Positions 1-8,464 of a DNA stretch of 62,550 bases are shown one piece after another; the stretch's first letter is position 1; each line of letters begins with the position of its first letter. The stretch covers positions 1 to 62,550 of the forward strand of contig CAZPDM010000016.1 of NCBI GenBank assembly GCA_964585305.1, given 5' to 3'. A model generated the notes under the pieces. That model saw only the letters and a list, made by a program, of their open reading frames with translations, did not search any database and was not told the origin of the DNA. Both the position numbers and the translations under genes were made by a program. This DNA comes from CAZPDM01 sp964585305 (GTDB lineage Bacteria; Planctomycetota; Uabimicrobiia; Uabimicrobiales; JABWCH01).

Positions 1-1524
1 CTTCTGGAAAAAACAGATATTATTCCTATTGTTTATGAAATGTCTGGTGATATTGGCGGTATTTGCAAAACTGTCAATTATAAAGGAAATAGGATTGATA
101 TTGGCGGGCATCGTTTTTTTTCTAAATCTGACAGGGTAATGAATTGGTGGTTGAATATTCAACCTTTGCAGCGTGTAAATGAAAATGAAAATCCAGAACA
201 GGCGATTTTTTATCAGAATCAAAGTCGTACTATTCAAGCTCGTCCAGAAGGGCCGGATCCCGAAAAAGATAGTTTAGTTATGCTTATTCGCAAGCGTTTG
301 TCGCGTATATTTTATTTGCGAAAATTTTTTGATTATCCTATTAGCTTAAATTTTAATACGATTCGCAATCTTGGCCTTTGGCGCATTTTTAAAATTGGAA
401 TAAGTTATACGCTTGCGATGATGTTTCCGATTAAACCTGAACGTTCTTTACAGGATTTTTTTATCAATCGTTTTGGTAAAGAGTTGTATGGTACGTTTTT
501 CAAGGATTATACAGAAAAAGTCTGGGGTGTTCCTTGTCAGCAGATTTCTGCAGAATGGGGAGCGCAACGTGTAAAAGGGCTGTCTGTTTTCAAAGCTATT
601 TTCCATGCGATTCGCAGTATTTTTCGGAGAAGCAATTCTCTCAGTCAAAAGAATATTGAAACAAGTTTGATTGAACAATTTATGTATCCCAAATATGGCC
701 CAGGACAGCTTTGGGAAGAAGTTGCCCGACGAATTCAAGAAAAAGGCGGGCAGGTTCATATACATTATAAAGCAGTTGGTTTTCATTGTGCAGAAAAACA
801 AGTTACAGAAGTTATTTTTCAGCATCAGCAAACAGGTGAAAAGATTACTATAAAAGGTGATTATGTTTTTTCTACTATGCCTGTCAAAGAGCTTATTCAA
901 GCACTTGATGTTCCAGTTCCGGAAGATATTAAACGGATTAGCGATGGCTTGATGTATCGCGATTTTATTACAGTCGGATTGCTGTTGAAAGAACTGAAAG
1001 TAAAGAATAACAAATCTGTAAACCAACTTATTTCAGACAACTGGATTTATATGCAGGAGCCAGAAGTCCGCGTAGGCAGATTGCAAATATTTAATAATTG
1101 GAGTCCGTATCTGGTCAAAGATGCAAATACTGTTTGGATTGGCTTGGAATATTTCTGTAATGAAGGCGATCCTCTTTGGAGCAAATCTGATGCTGAGTTT
1201 ATGCAGTTTGCTATCGATGAACTGGTCAAAGTCAATATTATCGAACGTGATAAGGTTTTAGATCATACAATTTTGAGAATGCCAAAAACTTACCCGGCTT
1301 ATTTTGGAACATACAACGAGTTTGAAAAAGTACGCCAATTTACAGATCAGTTCAGTAATTTATTTTTAGTAGGTCGTAATGGAATGCATCGGTATAATAA
1401 TCAGGATCATTCTATGGTAACTGCAATGATTGCTGTAGAAAATATTGCGCAAAATATTACAACAAAAGATAATATCTGGGCGGTTAATACTGAGCAGGAA
1501 TATCACGAAGAAAAGAAAAAATAA
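1..1524 (+). CDS. FAD-dependent oxidoreductase (amine-oxidase / UDP-galactopyranose-mutase-like), 5' partial
   Basis: The reading frame is open from base 1, so the true start and the N-terminal GxGxxG dinucleotide-binding loop lie outside the window; the ATG at 40 is internal. What remains has the post-loop segment 'IDIGGHRFFSK', seen in the protoporphyrinogen-oxidase / UDP-galactopyranose-mutase-like branch of the FAD amine-oxidase superfamily, and a C-terminal FAD-contact region 'FLVGRNGMHRYNNQDHSM' followed by a short tail. Members of this branch often sit in polysaccharide or glycolipid clusters, but the substrate cannot be read from sequence. A strong hairpin terminator follows directly, so this is the last gene of its operon. 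An UDP-galactopyranose mutase proper is possible but not favoured. Family call is firm, function is not. Confidence 0.82.
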   Translation, partial: LLEKTDIIPIVYEMSGDIGGICKTVNYKGNRIDIGGHRFFSKSDRVMNWWLNIQPLQRVNENENPEQAIFYQNQSRTIQARPEGPDPEKDSLVMLIRKRLSRIFYLRKFFDYPISLNFNTIRNLGLWRIFKIGISYTLAMMFPIKPERSLQDFFINRFGKELYGTFFKDYTEKVWGVPCQQISAEWGAQRVKGLSVFKAIFHAIRSIFRRSNSLSQKNIETSLIEQFMYPKYGPGQLWEEVARRIQEKGGQVHIHYKAVGFHCAEKQVTEVIFQHQQTGEKITIKGDYVFSTMPVKELIQALDVPVPEDIKRISDGLMYRDFITVGLLLKELKVKNNKSVNQLISDNWIYMQEPEVRVGRLQIFNNWSPYLVKDANTVWIGLEYFCNEGDPLWSKSDAEFMQFAIDELVKVNIIERDKVLDHTILRMPKTYPAYFGTYNEFEKVRQFTDQFSNLFLVGRNGMHRYNNQDHSMVTAMIAVENIAQNITTKDNIWAVNTEQEYHEEKKK

Positions 1525-1530
1525 GCAAAA

Positions 1531-1575
1531 AAAATTTGCCAGAATTTCTTATGAAATTTTGGCAAATTTTAGTAA
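1531..1575 (+). terminator. Intrinsic terminator after the FAD oxidoreductase
   Basis: An 18-bp stem (1531-1548 with 1553-1570, one G-U pair) closes on a TTAT loop. The 3' arm ends in a T run. It starts 6 bases after the stop codon. Because the stem is flanked by A and T runs it may also terminate the minus-strand lipoprotein gene that ends at 1603. Confidence 0.8.
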
Positions 1576-1602
1576 ATTTTATAGATAAAAGCGATTAAAT
1601 CG

Positions 1603-1797
1603 TTATTTTCGTCCACAGCCACAATCATTTGTGCTAGGATTGAGTGGATCTGTGGTTTTGTCTGCTGTGGAATCAGCCTGTATCGGTTGTGGATTTTCTT
1701 CAATAACTGGACCAGTTTTGTTGCATCCACAACTACAACCAGTAGTAGCAGTCGCTAGTACAATAATGATTAAAGCTAATAAAATGAAACGGATCAT
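1603..1797 (-). CDS. Small Cys-rich lipoprotein
   Basis: A 64-residue protein with a hydrophobic N-terminus (MIRFILLALIIIVLATA) and a lipobox-like 'TTGC', so the first Cys is the likely lipid anchor. The mature part starts with CSCGC and ends with a mirrored CGCGRK, giving a Cys-Gly cluster at both ends of an acidic, Pro/Thr-rich linker. The start is supported by an AGGAG Shine-Dalgarno sequence 6 bases upstream. No family is recognised. The paired Cys clusters could bind metal or form disulfides; that is a guess. Lgt, which would lipidate it, is encoded at 49 kb. It is short, but signal, lipobox and ribosome site together make it a convincing gene. Confidence 0.7.
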   Translation of the reverse strand: MIRFILLALIIIVLATATTGCSCGCNKTGPVIEENPQPIQADSTADKTTDPLNPSTNDCGCGRK

Positions 1798-1902
1798 AAA
1801 ATGCTCCTTTTAAAATAATTTTAGTCTTTGTAAATTAAACTAAATTTAAAAAAAATTGCAAGAAATTTTTTTATTATCAATAAATTCAGCAAAGGAATTT
1901 TT

Positions 1903-4505
1903 ATGTCGGAACAGGAAAAGAGCTGGTTTATTAAAGGTGATGAGAACGGGCCAGTGTATCAAATTACGCAACAACAGTTGCTTGAATATTGGAATCTAGG
2001 AAAATTGCGATCGAATAATTTGATTTCCAACGATCAAAGGCAATGGCAGAGGATGGACACAATATTGTCCTCTCAAGCGGATCAAGTTACACGTGTTCAG
2101 CATGTAATGACAAATAAAGGNNNNNNNNNNNNNNNNNNNNNNNNNNNNNNNNNNNNNNNNNNNNNNNNNNNNNNNNNNNNNNNNNNNNNNNNNNNNNNNN
2201 NNNNNNNNNNNNNNNNNNNNCTCCGCGTTTATTTTTTGCGATGGAATTTATTCAAGGACGTTCTTTAAATGATATGATGTCCGATAAGTTATGTCCGTTA
2301 AAAAATAAACTCGATGTTTTTCGTCAAACTTGTGAAGCAATTGATTTTGCTCATCGGCAAAAAGTGATTCATCGTGATTTGAAGCCGGCAAATGTAATGA
2401 TTACTCATGAAGGCGTTGCAAAAGTCATGGACTTTGGCTTGGCAAAAAGTTTAGGAGAGGGAAATATTAACCTTTCCCGCGATGGTCAGGTTCTAGGTAC
2501 GCCTAAATATATGTCTCCAGAACAGGCCGATGGCTCGCGAAAGATAGATCGCAGTACGGACATTTATTCGCTTGGCGTAATTTTGTACGAAATTCTTACA
2601 GGACGTACACCTTATGAAGGTGAGACTGTCATCAATATCCTTTCCCAATTGGCCACACGAGATCCTATTCCACCGCGGGAATTAAATCCAGATATTTCCA
2701 GGGATTTGGAAACAATTTGTTTGAAATGTTTGGAAAAAAATACAAGGCGTCGTTATGCCAGTGCACGTAATTTGGCAAAAGATATTGATGCGTTTTTAAA
2801 TAATCGTCCTGTTTCCGTACGTCCTCCGAATTTGTTAGAATTGACTGTAAAATGGATGCAGCGTAATAAAATTTTGACAGGTTTGTTTATCATGCTTTTT
2901 GTTGCAGTTATAGCGATGTTTGTAGCTTTGATGAGCATGTTCGAAAATCAAAGACTGATTGAAGAAAAGCAAAAACTTACTCAAGAACGTTTGGCTTCAG
3001 CAGAGTATGAGTCCGGATGTACGTTGTTCCACGAATATAAGTTTACCGAAGCACTTGCTAAGTTCCATAAATCATTAGAAGAATATAAATTGTTTGAAAC
3101 TCATTGGATGTTAGCATGTACCTATTTTATTCAGCAGGAGTTAAAAGGAAATAAAAATTCATCGCAGGATCTGTCTGAGACAATTATTAAAAATCTCGAT
3201 TCTGCAATAGAAATGGCTAAAAAAAATTCAAAATTAGAAGATTCTGAACTTTGTAAACTTTATCTTTTGCAAACATTGATATATATGGATAAAGGGCTGG
3301 CTACGGGAGATTTGGAAAATTTAAAAAACGCCGAGCGATATTTTGAAAATGCTAAAGAAAAAGGAAAAAGTTTAGGAAAAATTCGCGAAGGATTTTTTTG
3401 GGCGCAAACCCCTCCTTGGCCAATGGGGATGGATAACCCTAGTGAGAAAGAATTTTATCCTTGGCCCAATGCAAGATATTATTCTTTTGTAGCATTATTG
3501 CCACAGAGCAATACACCTAAAATAAAAGATTTAGGGGATGCTTACCATGTCAAAGAAAATTTCTTAGAAATATTAAAATGGAATTTGTTTACAATTGAAG
3601 CCTTGCTGAATAATCAGAATAGCAAATTAGATTGGTTGAAAAAAATTGCCAGAGAAATTCCCAGCAGCGAACTTAAGGAAATGCTGCATTGGGATGCAAC
3701 CGCAGGTTGGCTATTTAATATGGCAACACCTTTTTGGATCCGCTTACCACCAGAACGCCAACAAAGCTATTCCTCAGCTTATCAAAAGGCCTATTTTAAA
3801 GAGCCTTTTAAGAAAATTCAGTATGCTAATGTAGAATTTGATATGGTTGGAGTACCACCTGGAATAATGTGGATTGGCATATCTGAAAATAGAAATATTT
3901 TTACCCAAAGAGAAAGTTTTTGGGCAATGAAATATGAGGTATCTGTTGGACAATGGAAATCAGTATGCAAAAACATGCCTGATATTTATGGAAATATAGA
4001 ATTTCAAAAATCTTTATTTGAAAATATTGGAATAAAAGTAGAAATTGGCAATAGTTTTCCTGTAGTAGGAGTAACTTATTCTGAAATAGTTATTTTTATG
4101 GAAGAAATACAGAAAAAATTTTTAAATGCTGCACTTCCTGAAAAAAATATTTGGGAATATACAGCTCGTGCAGGTTCTACATATCGTTGGAGTTGGGGAA
4201 GCGATCCCAATAAAATTGTAAAGTATCCATTGAATCAGCCTACCAAGACAAGTCCCTATCCTACTCAACGTCAACAAGTTCAGCCTTTAAATGCTTGGGA
4301 AATAGCAGATATGGAGGGAAATGTTGATGAGATTTGTTTAGAAAGGCCATTTCCTATAAATAATAAAGAAAAAATAAGAAATTGGATTGTAAAAGGAGGG
4401 CGATTTAATACAATTTTAAAAAATGTATCTCCTGCTTATGAAAGTTTTTTATCGCTAGAGGAAGTAGGAGTTTGCTCTGGTATTCGTATTTTCCAAATAA
4501 AATAA
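1903..4505 (+). CDS. GYF-domain Ser/Thr protein kinase with transmembrane helix and C-terminal FGE-sulfatase-like domain (contains assembly gap)
   Basis: The gene is split by the N gap at 2121-2220 but reads as one protein. Before the gap is a GYF_2-type domain ('SWFIKGDENGPVYQ'). After it comes a protein-kinase domain with the catalytic loop 'HRDLKPANVM', the metal-binding 'DFGLAK' and the 'SPEQ' segment. The P-loop, the ATP-binding Lys and helix C are missing, lost in the gap. One membrane helix lies near 2870-2940. The C-terminal part (about 3830-4500) is an FGE-sulfatase-like fold ('WEYTARAGSTYRWSWG', 'MEGNVDEI', 'KGGRF'). FGE proper uses catalytic cysteines that I do not see, so this domain is probably a binding module. 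Kinases of this layout are common in planctomycetes. The kinase is expected to be cytoplasmic and the FGE domain outside. Confidence 0.85.
2121..2220. other. Assembly gap inside the kinase gene
   Basis: 100 Ns. The two flanks are out of frame if the gap is exactly 100 bases. A true length of 3n+2 is needed, and the missing kinase N-lobe (about 80 residues) implies clearly more than 100 bases. The number is therefore a placeholder. Confidence 0.9.
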
Positions 4506-4525
4506 AGTGTTACTCTATTCTCCTC

Positions 4526-4558
4526 TGTTACAAACTGTAACAATGTTAAATTTTTTTT
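4526..4558 (+). terminator. Possible terminator after the kinase gene
   Basis: A perfect 6-bp stem TGTTAC/GTAACA (4526-4531 with 4537-4542) is followed after a few bases by a T run. It is short and weak. An operator is the alternative reading. Confidence 0.4.
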
Positions 4559-4610
4559 ATATTTTTTATAAATGCTTTATATTTTTATAGTTATAAAAAA
4601 TATATTTTTC

Positions 4611-4640
4611 TTGCTTTATTGGTGTTTTTTTTGCTATACT
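4611..4640 (+). promoter_or_regulatory. Sigma-70-like promoter for the Kelch gene
   Basis: TTGCTT at 4611-4616 and TATACT at 4635-4640 with an 18-base spacer, 43 bases upstream of the ATG at 4683. The -35 box is imperfect and the region is AT-rich, so this is a plausible rather than proven promoter. Confidence 0.5.
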
Positions 4641-4682
4641 CTAAAGAAGGCCTTTTATTTCCCTTTCTTGAAAGGAAGAACA

Positions 4683-6371
4683 ATGAAAGCATTGACTTTT
4701 TTAGTAGTACTTTTTGTTTTTATGGCCTTGGGCTTTAGCCAAGGCTGGCAATCCGTTCCGCTGAAAGGCGATATCCCCAGTGCCAGATATGGCCATACAA
4801 TGGTTCAAGTTGGCGATTTATACTATCTCTTTGGTGGGACTGTCAGTGGTCGTACTGACCCAGCCAATGATTTATATCAATACAACCCAACAACTTTAAC
4901 CTTCACCAAACTTAATCCAAGTGGTGATGCAGTTCCAGGTATGTCTGGTCAAAACGCCGTTACTATTGATGGTAAAATGGTTGTTTTAGGTGGTTCTCGT
5001 ACAGCATCTGATAATTCAGTATACTCCTTTGATCCCAATGTTAATGCTTGGGCCAAAAAAGGAACACAACCTTTTGCCGCACGTAAAGATTCTGCATCAG
5101 CAGTTGGTAATGGCAAGCTGATCGTTTCTGCTGGTCGTACCACAGACGGAGCTTCCATTTATTCTGATACATGGGTTTATGATATTGCCGGCGACAAATG
5201 GACCAAAGGCGCGGATATGCCTTGGGGCGGTCGTTATGGTCATAGTTTAACTGTATACGATGGTGTTGCATACGTTGTTGGTGGCAGAAATGCTAATGGC
5301 GATCAAATGCAATCTTTTGGCTATCGTATTGCAAACGGAAGCTGGGACTTTGTTGATCCACAAGGCGTTCCTCCTACACCACGTTCTCTTGCCATCAACT
5401 TGCTAGTTGGCAGCGAAATGTATGTGGGCGGTGGAATTTCTGAAAGTACAGCTCCTCTTGCTTTTGCCGCAGAAAATACCCTTGCTGCTGCTTCTGCCAC
5501 AGAATTTGGCGATCTTTGGAAATTAGATTTATCCAAGAAACCTCCGGCCTGGACACAAGTTCAAAAAGATGGTCCTGTATATTCTCAAGCCGCTGGTTTT
5601 ATCCAAATTGGTGTTGGCCAAAATGGTGAACCTAATACCCAAATTATGGTATTTGGCGGTGTTAAAGGTGGAACTCCACAACCTATGAATGAAGTTTGGC
5701 AATATAATTCTGTCAAACCTCCAGATCCTCCTCCTACAAACAAAAACATCGTTAGCCAAATTGGTGCATTAGGTACCTGCCGATATGCTGTATATTTCAT
5801 GGCTTTTGAACAAAACCAAGCTAAAGTAACTGTCAACATCAAATGGCAAGAAGCAAATGCTAAATTACGTTTGTATGCTTTGTATACTCCTTGGGTAGTT
5901 CGCGATCAAACCATTATGGGCCGTGTAGAAGATTATCCTGAAGAATTTGATGCCCAACATTTAGGCAAACTGCTTGCCAGCAAAGAAACAGCAGATGGTA
6001 AAGCTCAAGAAATTAACAAAACTTTTACAAATCTCAAACGTGGCACTCTTATTCTACTCATCATCAACACTGGTAAAGTTGCCAAAGATGTCAAATTTAC
6101 CATGAGTGAGATGGCAAATAATCCTTCACGTGTAACCATGATTTTCCCCATTGGCAGACCAGATTTATTCTCTCTTTCTGCAGCCAATACTCCTCGTCTT
6201 ACCAACATTCAATTCCCAGTTGACCCCGTCCGTTACGATTCCCGTTATTGGAAGGGTGCTACTGTTGTTGAAACAGTTGAAAAAGGCACAGGTTTCTGGA
6301 AACTCAATTGCTTAGATAAAACAACCAAACTTGTTTTGATTCCTGCATATTTAAGATTTTGGTTGCCATAA
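4683..6371 (+). CDS. Secreted Kelch-repeat beta-propeller protein
   Basis: The open frame extends to 4572, but the ATG at 4683 is chosen because it follows GAAAGGAAG and begins a classic signal peptide (MKALTFLVVLFVFMALGFSQ). The 562-residue product has about six Kelch blades over residues 30-350, each with the typical Gly-Gly then spaced Tyr/Trp pattern ('YYLFGGTVSG', 'MVVLGGSRT', 'VAYVVGGRNA', 'IMVFGGVKGG'). A Pro-rich hinge 'PPDPPPTNK' leads into a C-terminal domain of about 180 residues that I do not recognise. Kelch propellers bind proteins or sugars; galactose-oxidase-like enzymes share the fold, but I see no evidence of catalytic residues. Codons here are slightly more GC-rich than in neighbours, as in a well-expressed gene. 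It is flanked by a promoter and a strong terminator, so it is probably monocistronic. Confidence 0.85.
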   Translation: MKALTFLVVLFVFMALGFSQGWQSVPLKGDIPSARYGHTMVQVGDLYYLFGGTVSGRTDPANDLYQYNPTTLTFTKLNPSGDAVPGMSGQNAVTIDGKMVVLGGSRTASDNSVYSFDPNVNAWAKKGTQPFAARKDSASAVGNGKLIVSAGRTTDGASIYSDTWVYDIAGDKWTKGADMPWGGRYGHSLTVYDGVAYVVGGRNANGDQMQSFGYRIANGSWDFVDPQGVPPTPRSLAINLLVGSEMYVGGGISESTAPLAFAAENTLAAASATEFGDLWKLDLSKKPPAWTQVQKDGPVYSQAAGFIQIGVGQNGEPNTQIMVFGGVKGGTPQPMNEVWQYNSVKPPDPPPTNKNIVSQIGALGTCRYAVYFMAFEQNQAKVTVNIKWQEANAKLRLYALYTPWVVRDQTIMGRVEDYPEEFDAQHLGKLLASKETADGKAQEINKTFTNLKRGTLILLIINTGKVAKDVKFTMSEMANNPSRVTMIFPIGRPDLFSLSAANTPRLTNIQFPVDPVRYDSRYWKGATVVETVEKGTGFWKLNCLDKTTKLVLIPAYLRFWLP

Positions 6372-6393
6372 TGTTTAGTTAAAAACTAACAAA

Positions 6394-6428
6394 AAAATCT
6401 CCAGTCTTAGGCTGGAGATTTATTTTTA
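6394..6428 (+). terminator. Intrinsic terminator after the Kelch gene
   Basis: Stem AAATCTCCAG (6395-6404) with CTGGAGATTT (6412-6421), followed by a T-rich run. The downstream gene starts only 20 bases later, so partial read-through is possible. Confidence 0.8.
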
Positions 6429-6440
6429 TGGAGAAATTTT

Positions 6441-7124
6441 TTGTTTATTTTCTTTAAAATATTCTTTTTTTTCATTTCTCTATTTTTCTTAAGTTGTAAT
6501 TGCTTTATTCCTAAAAATGATGGGAAAAATTTATCTCTAGATCCTCAACGTGTTACATTAGAATTATCAAAACAAGTGCAGCAACAAAAAGAGAAGTTGC
6601 CATCCTTTTTAAAAGGAATTTCTGTATCCCAAGAAGCTCTTCTTTTTCAGAAAAATCTTGTTTCTTCTCATCCTGATACTTTGGCAATAGGAATGCATGA
6701 TTGTAACCGTGATGGATGGCCTGAAATTGTTCATATTCGCTTGGAAAAGGCAAATATTTTTTATATGCTAGGTAGTGCAGTTTGGTGTCGTTATATTCCA
6801 GCATATTTGCACATCAAAGTTTTTTTTAATAATTATGGGCATTATTCTATAGAGAATTATCAATCAGAATTAAGAAAATTATTTATCCCATTTCCGTTTT
6901 CTTCTCAGCCAGCAGGAGAAATTATTATCGCAGATGTTACTCATGATCAGAGGCTGGATGCTATTATTTTAAAGGAAAAAGAAATTTTAATTTATGACGA
7001 TCCTATTGCACGAATTTGCAAGTATTCTCCAGATGCTGTATCGAATTTATTAAAAGATTGGTATATTCAAATTATCCCCAAAATTTTACCTGAGCAGCCT
7101 GATTTAATTATTGAGCGAAAGTAA
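6441..7124 (+). CDS. FG-GAP/VCBS-like repeat lipoprotein
   Basis: A 227-residue product starting at TTG, 7 bases after GGAG. The hydrophobic leader ends at 'FFLSCNC', a usable lipobox, so it is likely a lipoprotein. Two segments resemble the Ca-binding loop of FG-GAP/VCBS repeats: 'HDCNRDGWPEIVHI' and 'ADVTHDQRLDAIIL', each an Asp-rich loop followed by a beta strand. Two repeats are too few for a full seven-blade propeller, so the protein may be a fragment-like or partner form. It follows the Kelch gene across a terminator; a shared envelope role is possible. A strong hairpin ends the gene. The repeat assignment is by eye. Confidence 0.65.
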   Translation: MFIFFKIFFFFISLFFLSCNCFIPKNDGKNLSLDPQRVTLELSKQVQQQKEKLPSFLKGISVSQEALLFQKNLVSSHPDTLAIGMHDCNRDGWPEIVHIRLEKANIFYMLGSAVWCRYIPAYLHIKVFFNNYGHYSIENYQSELRKLFIPFPFSSQPAGEIIIADVTHDQRLDAIILKEKEILIYDDPIARICKYSPDAVSNLLKDWYIQIIPKILPEQPDLIIERK

Positions 7125-7164
7125 AAAATTCCATGTTATTTGGCATAACATGGAATTTTTTTTT
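7124..7164 (+). terminator. Intrinsic terminator after the FG-GAP-like lipoprotein
   Basis: A 16-bp stem (7124-7139 with 7145-7160), loop TTGGC, followed by a run of Ts. The A-run on the other side would also allow function for the minus-strand gene ending at 7234. Confidence 0.88.
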
Positions 7165-7233
7165 TGAGAAATCGTATGGAAACAACCGCCATAGCTATTT
7201 TTCAATTTCTATAGAGGTTAATGTTCTGTAGGT

Positions 7234-8247
7234 TTAGTCAGGAGAAATAACAAAACCAGAATCGTCTTTGGGTTTATCATCATCGCTATCACCATCAGGA
7301 GAAATTTGGATGCCACTATCTACGATATCACCAGTATCACCAGCGGTTGCAGGTGCACTGCTGCCAGTGGCTTGTTCTTGCTCTTGTTCCTGCTGTTCTT
7401 TGGCGGCTTCTTCTTGAATAGCTCGTTTTTGTTCTTCTTCAAACTTCTTTGCGGCTTCTTCCAAGAACTTGGTTAAAGTTACCTGGTTGCCTTTGCGGTT
7501 ATATTCTACTTTATGAACACACTTGAGCATCAACATAATCCCTAAACCGCCATATCCACCTGATTTATAACGTGCGCGAGCTTCTTCGACTGCAGTCCCT
7601 TCTTTTTTACGACGTAATTCTGCACGATAGTCAAATCCAGGTCCTTGGTCTGTAACACGCATAATTAAGCGATCAGGTTTTCGAATATAACGAAGTTCAA
7701 TTGGCAATTCAGCTTTATATTTGTGGCCGTGTCTTTGGGCATTTCCCACAGCCTCATTTAAAGCAGCGTCCAAATTAATTTTTTCCATATCATTAAGTGG
7801 CAGAAGCTCAAATTTTTGACGGCAAATATCATAAATTTGGCTAATATTTTCATCATCAGAAGGGAATCTAAAATAAACATCTTCTGCATTGATGAGTTCT
7901 TGCATATCAAATTCTGATATGGAATGAGTCATTAAATCTACCTCTTTAGGAGGATTGTCCCAAATTTCCGTGGAAAAATAGATTTTAGTTTTGCCAATTT
8001 GTATAACATCTTTATCTTGTAAGGATCGTACTAATACTCGGTTATCATTGACAACAATCCCATTTGCAGAGTTTAAATCTTCAATGATAACTTCTGAACC
8101 ATCAAAATAAACCCTTGAATGATGTCTGGAAACAACACCGTCTAGTAAAATAATATCATTATCTTTTCCACGGCCAATTGTAATGGGACCTGTTAAGTCA
8201 ACGACTTCAGTAAGATTTCTTGTAATTTCAATTTTTAGGCTTGGCAT
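7234..8247 (-). CDS. FHA domain fused to RsbW-like anti-sigma/Ser-kinase ATPase
   Basis: Residues 1-100 are an FHA domain with the phospho-Thr-binding 'GRGKDNDI', 'SRHHS' and 'NSANG' motifs. Residues 125-265 are a GHKL ATPase of the RsbW / HATPase_c_2 type: 'NEAVGNAQRHGH' (N box), 'DQGPGFD' (G1 box) and 'GGYGGLGIMLM' (G2 box). A Glu/Gln/Ala coiled-coil segment and an Asp/Ser-rich acidic tail follow. RsbW-type ATPases bind sigma factors or phosphorylate STAS-domain antagonists; fused FHA would couple this to Ser/Thr-kinase signals. No sigma factor or STAS protein is visible nearby. A TTG at 8262 could add five residues, but the ATG at 8247 is preferred, as no ribosome site favours the TTG. A good promoter lies upstream. 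Confidence 0.85.
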   Translation of the reverse strand: MPSLKIEITRNLTEVVDLTGPITIGRGKDNDIILLDGVVSRHHSRVYFDGSEVIIEDLNSANGIVVNDNRVLVRSLQDKDVIQIGKTKIYFSTEIWDNPPKEVDLMTHSISEFDMQELINAEDVYFRFPSDDENISQIYDICRQKFELLPLNDMEKINLDAALNEAVGNAQRHGHKYKAELPIELRYIRKPDRLIMRVTDQGPGFDYRAELRRKKEGTAVEEARARYKSGGYGGLGIMLMLKCVHKVEYNRKGNQVTLTKFLEEAAKKFEEEQKRAIQEEAAKEQQEQEQEQATGSSAPATAGDTGDIVDSGIQISPDGDSDDDKPKDDSGFVISPD

Positions 8248-8379
8248 TTGCTTTCTGCTCAATTATAAGTTATATAGATAGTTAGATGCATAGCAAATAA
8301 AAATTGCTATACTGCAATCTACCAACCAACACGAAATTTAATAACAGCTTTAAAAAAAGCGTTCAATAATGCTATTATT

Positions 8380-8408
8380 ATAATATCGTGATTTTATATA
8401 TTTGTCAA
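8380..8408 (-). promoter_or_regulatory. Near-consensus sigma-70 promoter for the FHA-ATPase gene
   Basis: On the minus strand a perfect TTGACA (8403-8408) is followed by a 17-base spacer and TATTAT (8380-8385). The predicted transcript has a leader of about 125 bases before the ATG at 8247. Confidence 0.72.
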
Positions 8409-8464
8409 ACAAAAAAAATACAATCTTAGTTTTTGACAGGAAAAGTCTTTTTTTTTCTGAAGAT

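Noticed and set aside
448..1026. 192-residue minus-strand frame inside the FAD oxidoreductase gene
   Set aside because: It is an antisense shadow of a clear family member; the translation is Phe/Asn-rich with no motif.
4572..4682. Longer start for the Kelch protein
   Set aside because: It would bury the signal peptide; the ATG at 4683 has a good ribosome site and directly begins the leader.
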